From positions 1 through 6,029 of the forward strand of contig JACDBQ010000624.1 of the NCBI GenBank assembly GCA_013694845.1: DNA of 6,029 nt. The letters run 5' to 3'. The stretch is from Acidobacteriota bacterium. GTDB lineage: Bacteria; Acidobacteriota; Vicinamibacteria; Vicinamibacterales; 2-12-FULL-66-21. The position numbers and the translations under genes were made by a program. Positions 1-5,949 of this stretch are shown here, in pieces. The notes below the pieces were generated by a model. It was given only the letters and a program-made list of their open reading frames with translations. It ran no database searches and had not been told where the DNA came from. Within the stretch, counting starts at the first letter, position 1. Each line of letters starts with the position of its first letter.

Positions 1-421
1 GTGCGAGCGCGTGCAACGCCGTCGCGCGCACGGCGGCGTCCGACGAAGATGCGGTCGCTTCGTCAAGGATCGCTTCGGCGATCCGCCGGACAGCGGCCGG
101 TTCCTCGAGCGAGCGTTGTCCCAGCCATTTTTCATAGGCCGCCAGACCGGCCGCTGCACCGCTCGCGCGGATGGCCGCCTCCAGCGCCAGGCCCAACACC
201 GCACCGCTGCGTGGGTTGGTCGCGATCATTCTCGCGGCGAGAGTCGCGGCGTCCGCGGTTCGACCCTGTGCGAGCAGCTGCCAGCCGTTCGCCAGCTCCG
301 TCGCTTCGTTCCCCGCAGCGACGGGTCGTTGCGCCAGGTCACGAGCCGGAGGCTTCTGCTGCGCCGCGTGGACGGGAAGGGAGGCCAGAATGAAAGCCAA
401 AAGATACTTGTCGATCGTCAT
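1..421 (-). CDS. Exported TPR/HEAT-like helical-repeat protein (C-terminus beyond window)
   Basis: This reverse-strand frame is open from an ATG at 421 to the left edge, giving 140 codons with no stop, so the gene is cut by the window. The N-terminus looks like a Sec signal peptide: a short n-region with Lys5, a hydrophobic core at about residues 6-17 (YLLAFILASLPV) and a VHA-type cleavage site near residue 19. The mature part is Ala-rich and helical. Residues 40-118 alternate in a TPR-like way (ANGWQLLAQGR, then LGLALEAAI, then AAYEKWL). The last visible residues (AAVRATALHALA) resemble the start of a HEAT repeat. An in-frame TGA lies two codons before the ATG, so no longer start is possible, and no Shine-Dalgarno sequence is visible. 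It lies 58 bp downstream of the GT2 gene on the same strand and is probably co-transcribed with it. Function is unknown; a periplasmic scaffold role is only a guess. High GC in all frames makes shadow ORFs likely here, but the signal peptide favours this frame. Confidence 0.72.
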   Translation of the reverse strand, partial: MTIDKYLLAFILASLPVHAAQQKPPARDLAQRPVAAGNEATELANGWQLLAQGRTADAATLAARMIATNPRSGAVLGLALEAAIRASGAAAGLAAYEKWLGQRSLEEPAAVRRIAEAILDEATASSSDAAVRATALHALA

Positions 422-479
422 GATTCAGGGGGTTAGACGCTGCCGCGAGACCGTCAGCCGGGCGAAGTCGCCGTTCGGG

Positions 480-1292
480 TCAGGCCGGGCGAAACTCCCG
501 GTCCTGCCGGAGCAGGTGGTCGAGACCGGCAACGGTCAGACACTGATACTCGCGCCTAGGGCGCGCCGTTCCCGACCATCGCAACCAGTATAGATCCCGG
601 AGCTGCACGAGGTAGCCGAATGCTTCCCGCGGACTCATCTTGCTTTCGCCAAGCTCCCGGTCGTCGAACCGATAGGGCACTTCGACCAGCCGCCTCGGCC
701 AGGCACGGACTACCATCTCGAGACAGATCTTGAACCCGCCCGCTTTGATCGTCACACCTCTGGTGACGTCGTTGCGGATGAGGAAGAACCCGGAGGCCGC
801 GTCGCGGATCGGCGACAGGGGGCGCGCGAGCGCGCAGGCAGCCCGCGACAGCGCCCGCCGCTTGAACGGCCAGCCAGGGGTACTACCGCCAGGGACGTAG
901 CGGCTTGCCACCACGAGGTCCGCGTTGGTCTTTCTGAGGGTCGCCAGCAGCCCGGGAATCAGGGTGGGCGGGTGGCTGAAATCGGCGTCCATCACCCCGA
1001 CGATCGGCGCCGACGCGGCCTCGAAGCCGGCCATCACCGCCGTGCCGAGCCCGAGCTTGCCGGAACGATGGATGACGCGAATACGGCGTGTTCGCGCGAG
1101 GTCGTCGGCGACTATACCCGTCCCGTCGGGAGAGTTGTCGTCGACGATCACGAGCTCCAGCCCGATCCCGTACGAGCCGCACGACGCGAAGACGGCTGAC
1201 ACGAGCTCCGCCAGACGGTCGCGCTCGTTGTAGGTCGGCACGACCATCGTCAAGTCGGGCTGGTTGAGATGTCCCGCCGGCTCGCCACTCAC
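480..1292 (-). CDS. GT2 glycosyltransferase, polyprenyl-phosphate mannose/glucose synthase (Dpm1-like)
   Basis: From the GTG at 1292 this encodes 270 aa, the usual size of a single-domain bacterial polyprenyl-phosphate mannose synthase. Visible GT-A motifs, in order: VVPTYNE (17-23), VDDNSPDGT (50-58), GLGTA (81-85), the metal-binding DAD in MDADFSHPP (101-109), ASRYVPGG (129-136), DAASGFF (164-170) and the family hallmark VPYRFDDRELGESKM (205-219). No C-terminal membrane segments follow, so it should be a soluble or peripheral cytoplasmic enzyme. Family knowledge: it moves a hexose from GDP-Man or UDP-Glc to polyprenyl phosphate; the sugar cannot be told here. The frame stays open to 1718, but residues encoded beyond 1310 are antisense to the neighbouring gene and lack GT2 character. 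GTG 1292 was chosen because it keeps the first beta strand (DLTMVV) and sits at the predicted transcription start. GTG 1310 and ATG 1247 are less likely; the latter would cut into that strand. It is divergent from the GT-C gene, its probable functional partner. Confidence 0.93.
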   Translation of the reverse strand: MSGEPAGHLNQPDLTMVVPTYNERDRLAELVSAVFASCGSYGIGLELVIVDDNSPDGTGIVADDLARTRRIRVIHRSGKLGLGTAVMAGFEAASAPIVGVMDADFSHPPTLIPGLLATLRKTNADLVVASRYVPGGSTPGWPFKRRALSRAACALARPLSPIRDAASGFFLIRNDVTRGVTIKAGGFKICLEMVVRAWPRRLVEVPYRFDDRELGESKMSPREAFGYLVQLRDLYWLRWSGTARPRREYQCLTVAGLDHLLRQDREFRPA

Positions 1293-1314
1293 GCGGGTAC
1301 TATAAATCACCGTG
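1290..1314. promoter_or_regulatory. Putative symmetric bidirectional promoter, possibly leaderless on both sides
   Basis: The 19-bp gap between divergent GTG starts contains TACTATAAAT, a rare AT-rich island in this GC-rich DNA. On the plus strand TATAAA (1301-1306) matches five of six bases of the bacterial -10 consensus. On the minus strand TATAGT (1304 down to 1299) also matches five of six. The two hexamers share the central TATA. Starting transcription six to seven bases past each hexamer places +1 at about 1312-1313 (plus) and 1293-1292 (minus), on the two GTG codons. No -35 element is convincing on either strand, and no Shine-Dalgarno precedes either GTG. Overlapping symmetric -10 elements are a known source of divergent bacterial transcription; use at this site is inferred. 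Confidence 0.5.
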
Positions 1315-3081
1315 TCGTCTTCATCCCGGGGGTTTGCCGGCTCTCGCCGCGCCGTGCTGGTTTGTCTCGCGGCGCTGGCGCTGGGGGCAGCGCTCCGCGG
1401 CGTGTGGCTCACGGCCGATCCGCCCAGCCACGCGACCGTCGGGATCGTCTGGCATGACGAGGGCCCCTGGGTCCACAACGCCCGCAACAAGGTGCTGTGG
1501 AACCAGTGGCGCACCGACGAGTGGAATCCCGTCTTCCTCACCCCGGTATTCACGGTCCTGGAATATGTGGCGTTCAGCACGTTCGGGGTGGGCACCTGGC
1601 AGGCGCGCCTGGTGCCGGTCGCCTCGGGTCTTGCCGCCGTGTTGCTGCTTGCCGCGGGGCTCGGTGCTGTTGCCGGCCCGCGGTGCGCCGCGACAGGCGC
1701 GATCCTGCTCGCGACCAACTACGTGTTCGTCATGTGGAATCGCGCCGCGCTGATGGAATCCACCATGACGGCGATGATCGTCATGGCGTGGGCGAGCTAT
1801 GCGATCGCCGAGCGCCAGCCGCGGGTGGGTCTGCTCGCAGGCGCCGCCGTGGTCGCCGCCTGGTTCACCAAGGCGTCGTCTGCGTTCTTTGTCGCGGCCA
1901 TCCTCATCGACTGCCTGACGACGGTCGCGCTCGCGTGGCTCCCGGCGGTTCGCCGCAAGGCGCGGATGAACGAACCCACCCCCGCGGTGCTGGCCGGGGC
2001 CTACTGGACACTTGTGGGACTTGCGCTGACCGGAGCAGCGGCACTGATCTGGTTCGTCGTGCCTCACTGGCACGAGTATCAGTTTTACAACTGGCAGATG
2101 TCGGTCGTGCGCAAGCCCGCCTACACGCTGCGCGCGCTGCTCGACCGCGCCTCGTGGATTCCGATCGTGCACGACTTCTTCACGCGGATGTGGCTGGTGC
2201 TGGTGGCCGCGGCACTGTCACTGCTCACGATCGCGGCGCGCTGGCGAACCGCGACCCCGTCGGAACGGCTCCTTGCCTGGTGGGTGCTCCTCGGGATGGC
2301 GGAACTGGTGGTCCACGATTCCGGCAACGAGCGCCGGTACGTGATGCTCATCCCGGCGCTGGTCGGCCTGGCGTCCCTGCTGCTCGCGCGAACGCATCCG
2401 GTTCTGCGACACTCCAGCGTCGAGGGGCGCTACGCCAGGTGGGCCGCGTTCCCCGTCCTGCTCGTCCTTGCTTACCTGGTTGCGGGCAGCATGATTCGGC
2501 TGGCGTCTATCTACGAAGTGCGACCTGGGGTGAGGCTGTCTGCCCTGGCGGCGCTTCTGTGCGCCAGCTACGGTGTCATCCGCTGGCGAGCCCTGCGGGG
2601 ATGGCTCGTCCGGCAGGAGATGCCCCCCGTGCATGCAGCGGTAGTCGTGGCGCTGGCGGCCGGGGGGGATCTCGCGCAGTACGCGCAGTGGGCCGCCACC
2701 CGGAGCGACGATAACTACCGAGCCTCGCGGACCCTCGCCGGGGTCCTGCCTGCAGGCACGCTGGTGCACGGCAAGCTGGCCAATGGACTGTCACTCGAGA
2801 ACCGGATCAGACCGGTCTTCGTCGGCCGCGAGTTCGGCAACTACGCCGACCGGAAGACCCGGGATGATGTGCGATATATTTTGACTTACGTAGCGCCGCG
2901 CGTTGGCTACGAGGGCTCCGTCATCAACGACGTGCTCGACGCGTATCCCAACCGCACCATCATCATGACCTTCGACGTGGCGGAAACCGCCACCGGCCGA
3001 GATCGGGCCGCGCTCATCGATAAATTCGGCGATGGCCGGGCCAGTACGAGCGGACACGTAGCCGGACGTGCGCACGATTGA
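1312..3081 (+). CDS. GT-C fold membrane glycosyltransferase, PMT/ArnT (GT39)-like
   Basis: This 589-aa protein is mostly hydrophobic. A short charged N-terminus (1-13) precedes the first membrane helix (about 14-33). The first outer loop has the acidic catalytic-type motif HDEG (48-51, Asp49-Glu50), followed by WNPVFLTPVF and GVGTWQARLVPVASG (92-106), the usual PMT_2/ArnT pattern. WNRAALMES (142-150) gives a second conserved Arg/Glu motif after the third helix. More helices follow to about residue 455, with NERRYVMLIPAL (339-350) before a late helix. A soluble tail of about 125 residues (463-589) should face the periplasm. Family knowledge: such enzymes move sugars from polyprenyl-phosphate donors to lipid, glycan or protein acceptors outside the cytoplasmic membrane. 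The acceptor here is unknown. The GTG start at 1312 is preceded in frame by a TAA at 1303-1305, so no longer start exists; GTG 1354 would trim the N-terminus to the helix edge. It is the first gene of the rightward operon and overlaps the next by 14 bp. Confidence 0.9.
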   Translation: MSSSSRGFAGSRRAVLVCLAALALGAALRGVWLTADPPSHATVGIVWHDEGPWVHNARNKVLWNQWRTDEWNPVFLTPVFTVLEYVAFSTFGVGTWQARLVPVASGLAAVLLLAAGLGAVAGPRCAATGAILLATNYVFVMWNRAALMESTMTAMIVMAWASYAIAERQPRVGLLAGAAVVAAWFTKASSAFFVAAILIDCLTTVALAWLPAVRRKARMNEPTPAVLAGAYWTLVGLALTGAAALIWFVVPHWHEYQFYNWQMSVVRKPAYTLRALLDRASWIPIVHDFFTRMWLVLVAAALSLLTIAARWRTATPSERLLAWWVLLGMAELVVHDSGNERRYVMLIPALVGLASLLLARTHPVLRHSSVEGRYARWAAFPVLLVLAYLVAGSMIRLASIYEVRPGVRLSALAALLCASYGVIRWRALRGWLVRQEMPPVHAAVVVALAAGGDLAQYAQWAATRSDDNYRASRTLAGVLPAGTLVHGKLANGLSLENRIRPVFVGREFGNYADRKTRDDVRYILTYVAPRVGYEGSVINDVLDAYPNRTIIMTFDVAETATGRDRAALIDKFGDGRASTSGHVAGRAHD

Positions 3082-3910
3082 CGAGCGCGCCATCAAGGCG
3101 CATGCCGACCTGCGGTTCCGTTCCGAGTACGATTACGCGCTCTTCGAGTATTTCCGCAGCGCGAAGGTGATCGCGTTTCTCGACCGCGCGGGCGTGGCGA
3201 TGAACGGGCGCGTGCTCGACGCCGGCTGCGGTGGCGGCGGGATGCCGCTCTCGCTGGCCGACGAGGCGCTGCTCGTCGTCGGAATCGATCCGGTCGAACG
3301 CTTCCAGGACGCCGGTGTCAAACTCGGACGTGAACGGTCCCTGACGAATCTGCATTTCGCCTTGGCGGACGGCATGTCCCTGCCGTTCCCGGCCGGCGCA
3401 TTCGACCTGGTGCTGTCGCACGCGGTCATCGAGCACGTCGCGGACGCGCCGTTGTACCTGCGCGAGTGCGCGCGGGTGCTCGCAGCCGGCGGCCGGATGT
3501 ATCTGTCGACCGCGCCCTATCTCTCATTTGCGGGCGCGCATCTGCCGCGCCTGAAGGTTCCGGTCCCGCTGCACCTCCTGGCCGGACGGCGAATTGCATT
3601 CGCGATGTTCCAGTTTCTCGCACGAGAAGCGCCCTGGACTCTCAAGGAGCCGGCCAACGAAAACTCGTTCATCCAGGCGGCGCGGCGCGGCGACACGAAG
3701 CACGACGACCTGCTCGAGCTCGTGACGGTCCGGCGGCTGCGACGACAGATTCTCGGCGCCGGTCTGGACATCGTTCGCGAAGAACTGCACGCCACCACAA
3801 CCGTGCGCCGCATGCCGTTGCCGCTCGGCCGGTGGTTGCGTGACAGCCCATTGACCCAGGACGCGCTGATCAGCAACATGGAGTACGTTCTGGCGAAGGC
3901 AGGTGGGTAA
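3068..3910 (+). CDS. Class I SAM-dependent methyltransferase
   Basis: This 280-aa protein has a standard Rossmann methyltransferase core after a helical N-terminal region (1-46). Motif I is VLDAGCGGGG (49-58), which binds S-adenosylmethionine. The acidic end of beta 2 is GIDP (72-75, Asp74), LADGMSLPF (99-107, Asp101) gives the adenine-side acid, and FDLVLSHAVIEHV (112-124) is motif IV of the Methyltransf_11/UbiE-like group. RVLAAGGRMYLS (136-147) is the usual next strand. A basic and hydrophobic insert (about 150-215) probably shapes the acceptor pocket. The target is unknown; given the neighbours, a sugar hydroxyl or other glycan group is plausible. The GTG at 3068 is the first start after an in-frame TAG (3059-3061). 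Its first 14 bp lie inside the end of the GT-C gene, and there is no clear Shine-Dalgarno sequence, so translation probably depends on the upstream gene. Confidence 0.9.
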   Translation: MRTIDERAIKAHADLRFRSEYDYALFEYFRSAKVIAFLDRAGVAMNGRVLDAGCGGGGMPLSLADEALLVVGIDPVERFQDAGVKLGRERSLTNLHFALADGMSLPFPAGAFDLVLSHAVIEHVADAPLYLRECARVLAAGGRMYLSTAPYLSFAGAHLPRLKVPVPLHLLAGRRIAFAMFQFLAREAPWTLKEPANENSFIQAARRGDTKHDDLLELVTVRRLRRQILGAGLDIVREELHATTTVRRMPLPLGRWLRDSPLTQDALISNMEYVLAKAGG

Positions 3911-4955
3911 AGTGGCGGACATCGATCGATACCGGGCCGACGACAAACGCGCGGTGGACGCGCTGTACCGCCGGGTCTTCGGTCACGATGCCGCAGAGTC
4001 CAGCCGCCTGCGCTGGGAATGGCAGTATCGGCGCAACCCCAACAACCCCGGCCAGGGACCCGAGATCTGGATCGCCCGTGAAGGCCCGGCCATCGTCGGG
4101 CAGTACGCCACCATGCCGGTGCGACTCTCGCTGGCCGGACGCGAAGTGCAGGGCTCCTGGGGCATGGACGTCATGGTCGCCCCCGAACGGCAGCGCCAGG
4201 GACTCGGCGAGGTACTGTTCCGCACCTGGGACCGCAACGTCGGTGCATCGCTCGGGCTGGGGCTGTCCGATTCCTCGTACCGGTTATTTCAGAAAATGCG
4301 CTGGCCTGACGTGGGCCCGGTGCCCTGTTTCGTCAAGCCACTGACCCGACGCGCGTTGAGACGGCCGAACTGGCCGGTTGGCATCAACCGCCTGGTCTCG
4401 GCTCTGACGCTTCCGGTCATCAAGATCGTGGCGCGCACCCGTCCGCTGGCAGCGGAAGTCCGCATGATCCAGCGGTTCGACGAGAGCTTCACGAAGCTCT
4501 GGGAGCATCTGGCGCCGAAGTTCGGACTGGCGGTTCGGCGTGACGCCGCGTACCTGAACTGGAAGTACGTCAACGCCCCGCATGTGCGGTATGCGATCGC
4601 GGCCCTCCGCCGCGACGATCGAAACGTCGGATACGCCGTGTACAGGCACTTCCTCGAGCCGCGCGGACGCGTGACCCTGCTGGTGGATTTCCTGACCGAT
4701 CCAGCCGACGAGCCAGGGCTCGCCACGCTGCTTCGATGGGTCGATCGTGAGGCCCGCCAGGCGGACTCCGACAAGATCCGCACGTTTGCGCTGCACGCGG
4801 TCTTCCGCCGCGTACTGCGCCGCTCGGGCTACTTCGCGGTCAAATCGACGATGGAGTTCGTCGTCAAGGTGAACGGCGTCGACGTGGACCAGTCGTTCTA
4901 CGACAGCACCGACGACTGGCACATCACGCTCGGCGATTCTGATCAGGATCGATAA
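3903..4955 (+). CDS. GNAT-family acyltransferase with tandem GNAT-like halves
   Basis: This is a protein of 350 aa, about twice a single GNAT domain. The first half (about 5-145) starts with IDRYRADDKRAVDALYRRVFG, typical of GNAT strand 1 and helix 1. It carries the acyl-CoA pyrophosphate loop in VMVAPERQRQGLGEVLF (90-106; Gln97, Gly100, Gly102). A basic linker (145-185) leads to a second half (about 186-325). That half has RRDAAYLNWKY (212-222), a motif common in long GNAT proteins of polysaccharide loci, but no recognisable CoA loop, so it may bind the acceptor or be degenerate. Expected chemistry is transfer of an acetyl or other acyl group to an amine; the substrate is unknown. No signal peptide or membrane segment is visible, so it should be cytoplasmic. 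The start is uncertain: GTG 3903 overlaps the methyltransferase by 8 bp, while GTG 3912, three codons later, has AGGTGG (3901-3906) five bases upstream and may be the true start. The deacetylase gene follows with no gap. Confidence 0.85.
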   Translation: MGKVADIDRYRADDKRAVDALYRRVFGHDAAESSRLRWEWQYRRNPNNPGQGPEIWIAREGPAIVGQYATMPVRLSLAGREVQGSWGMDVMVAPERQRQGLGEVLFRTWDRNVGASLGLGLSDSSYRLFQKMRWPDVGPVPCFVKPLTRRALRRPNWPVGINRLVSALTLPVIKIVARTRPLAAEVRMIQRFDESFTKLWEHLAPKFGLAVRRDAAYLNWKYVNAPHVRYAIAALRRDDRNVGYAVYRHFLEPRGRVTLLVDFLTDPADEPGLATLLRWVDREARQADSDKIRTFALHAVFRRVLRRSGYFAVKSTMEFVVKVNGVDVDQSFYDSTDDWHITLGDSDQDR

Positions 4956-4958
4956 GTG
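4945..4958 (+). promoter_or_regulatory. Ribosome binding site and zero-gap TAA-GTG junction for the deacetylase
   Basis: AGGA at 4945-4948 lies seven bases before GTG 4956, and that GTG directly follows the TAA stop (4953-4955) of the acyltransferase gene. This favours GTG 4956 over ATG 4983, which has only a weak GAG-type site upstream, although ATG 4983 would begin exactly at the first beta strand (MHLLVGIDTEG). The arrangement points to translational coupling of the two genes. Confidence 0.5.
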
Positions 4959-5945
4959 TGCTCGGTGCTGGGTACTGAGCAGATGCACCTCCTCGTCGGA
5001 ATTGATACCGAAGGCGACAACCAGTGGGATGCGGCCGCGCGGTTGGACCAGCGGTTCGAGAACATCTACGCGCTGCCGCGGCTGCACGCGCTGTTCGCTC
5101 GATGCGGCGTTCGGCCGACGTACTTGATCACGTATCCGGTGGCCAAGGATCAGCGATCGGCCGCAGTGCTGCGGGACCTGCTGGCGGGGAGCGAGTGCGA
5201 GATCGGCGCGCATCACCATGCGTGGGAGACGCCGCCGTGCACGGAAGCCGACGTGAAGCGGCACCCGTATGCGTCCGCACTGCCGCGAGTGCAGTTCGAC
5301 GCACAGCTCGACGCCCTCGGCAACGCCATCACTGAAGCGGTCGGCGAACGGCCGGTGTCGTACCGCTCGGGCCGTTTCGGGTTCTCGGCCGACCACGTCG
5401 CGACCCTCGAGCGGTGTGGATACCTGGTTGAATCGAGTGTCGCCCCGCTCTTCTCCGAGACTCACAAGGGTGGCCCCGACTTCGTCGAGGCTCCCTTGAG
5501 GCCTTATTTTCTCGCCTACGACCACGCCACGCTCGCCGGCTGCAGCAGCCTGCTCGAGGTGCCGGTTTCGGCGGCGCTCAACCGACGGCTACCCCGCATC
5601 CTGCAATACGCGTACGCGCGAGCACCCAGGCCCTACACCACCAAACGCGTCCTCCGGGCGCTCTGCCTTCTGCGCATGCGATGGCTGCGTCCGTCCTACT
5701 CCTCGGTCGGCGACATGATCGGCCTGGCGAAGGACCTCGCGCGGTGGAACGAGCCGGTCCTCAACCTGCTGTTCCATTCGAGTGAAGCCCTCGTCGGCGG
5801 CAGTCCTTACAACCGCACCCAGGCGGAACTGGACGCCTTCTGCGAACGCCTCGAGCGGTTCCTCCGCTTTGCGACTCGTGAGTTGAACGCGGTGCCCGCG
5901 ACGTTCGCGGAATTCCGCGCCGCCTACGCGCCCGGACCGCGATAG
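4956..5945 (+). CDS. WalW-like polysaccharide deacetylase (NodB/CE4-related)
   Basis: This 329-aa protein has the motif order of the WalW-type branch of carbohydrate deacetylases. LLVGIDTEGD (12-21) replaces the classical TFDD motif 1 and supplies the probable metal or catalytic acids (Asp17, Glu19). EIGAHHHAW (82-90) is the metal-binding His motif. SYRSGRFGF (135-143) is motif 3 with its conserved Arg. VESSVAP (158-164) and LLEVPVS (199-205) are later core strands. LLFHSSEALVGGSPY (271-285) gives the C-terminal His that usually completes the site. Family knowledge: these metal-dependent enzymes remove N- or O-acetyl groups from sugars. No signal peptide is seen, so it probably acts in the cytoplasm on a lipid-linked or nucleotide-linked intermediate (inference). 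A region at 207-247 (RLPRILQYAYARAPRPY onward) is Arg-rich and may touch membrane or anionic lipid. If ATG 4983 is the true start, nine residues are lost with no effect on the motifs. The next gene starts 4 bp after the stop. Confidence 0.85.
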   Translation: MCSVLGTEQMHLLVGIDTEGDNQWDAAARLDQRFENIYALPRLHALFARCGVRPTYLITYPVAKDQRSAAVLRDLLAGSECEIGAHHHAWETPPCTEADVKRHPYASALPRVQFDAQLDALGNAITEAVGERPVSYRSGRFGFSADHVATLERCGYLVESSVAPLFSETHKGGPDFVEAPLRPYFLAYDHATLAGCSSLLEVPVSAALNRRLPRILQYAYARAPRPYTTKRVLRALCLLRMRWLRPSYSSVGDMIGLAKDLARWNEPVLNLLFHSSEALVGGSPYNRTQAELDAFCERLERFLRFATRELNAVPATFAEFRAAYAPGPR

Positions 5946-5949
5946 CTGG

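Noticed and set aside
461..472. GGCG-loop-CGCC hairpin downstream of the GT2 stop as a terminator
   Set aside because: The stem is only four base pairs and no T-tract follows on either strand; the 58-bp gap looks like an ordinary intergenic stretch.
457..493. Ten-base direct repeat GCCGGGCGAA at 457-466 and 484-493
   Set aside because: Two short GC-rich copies, one inside the GT2 coding end, are expected by chance and lack any array or associated element.
1..593. Plus-strand open frames at the left edge
   Set aside because: All three are Arg/Pro/Ser-rich without motifs, while the minus frame has a signal peptide and helical repeats.
1293..1718. Upstream extension of the GT2 reading frame by 142 codons on the minus strand
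   Set aside because: It runs antisense through the GT-C gene, has low-complexity Ala/Arg/Ser/Thr-rich composition without GT2 features, and would place the start far beyond the family's usual N-terminus.
1321..2172. 283-codon minus-strand open frame inside the GT-C gene
   Set aside because: Composition is that of an antisense shadow (Arg, His, Gly-rich) and no domain or ribosome site is visible.
1497..2714. 405-codon plus-strand open frame within the GT-C gene
   Set aside because: The translation is Arg/Gly/Ala-rich with no motif, whereas the overlapping frame gives a coherent membrane glycosyltransferase.
3921..3930. Palindrome ATCGATCGAT near the acyltransferase start
   Set aside because: It encodes ordinary residues (Ile-Asp-Arg-Tyr) of the first GNAT strand, and a single ten-base palindrome is weak evidence for an operator.
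4284..5525. 413-codon minus-strand open frame across the acyltransferase and deacetylase genes
   Set aside because: It spans the junction of two genes with clear family motifs, is Arg/His/Val-rich with no recognisable domain, and is the usual antisense shadow in GC-rich DNA.
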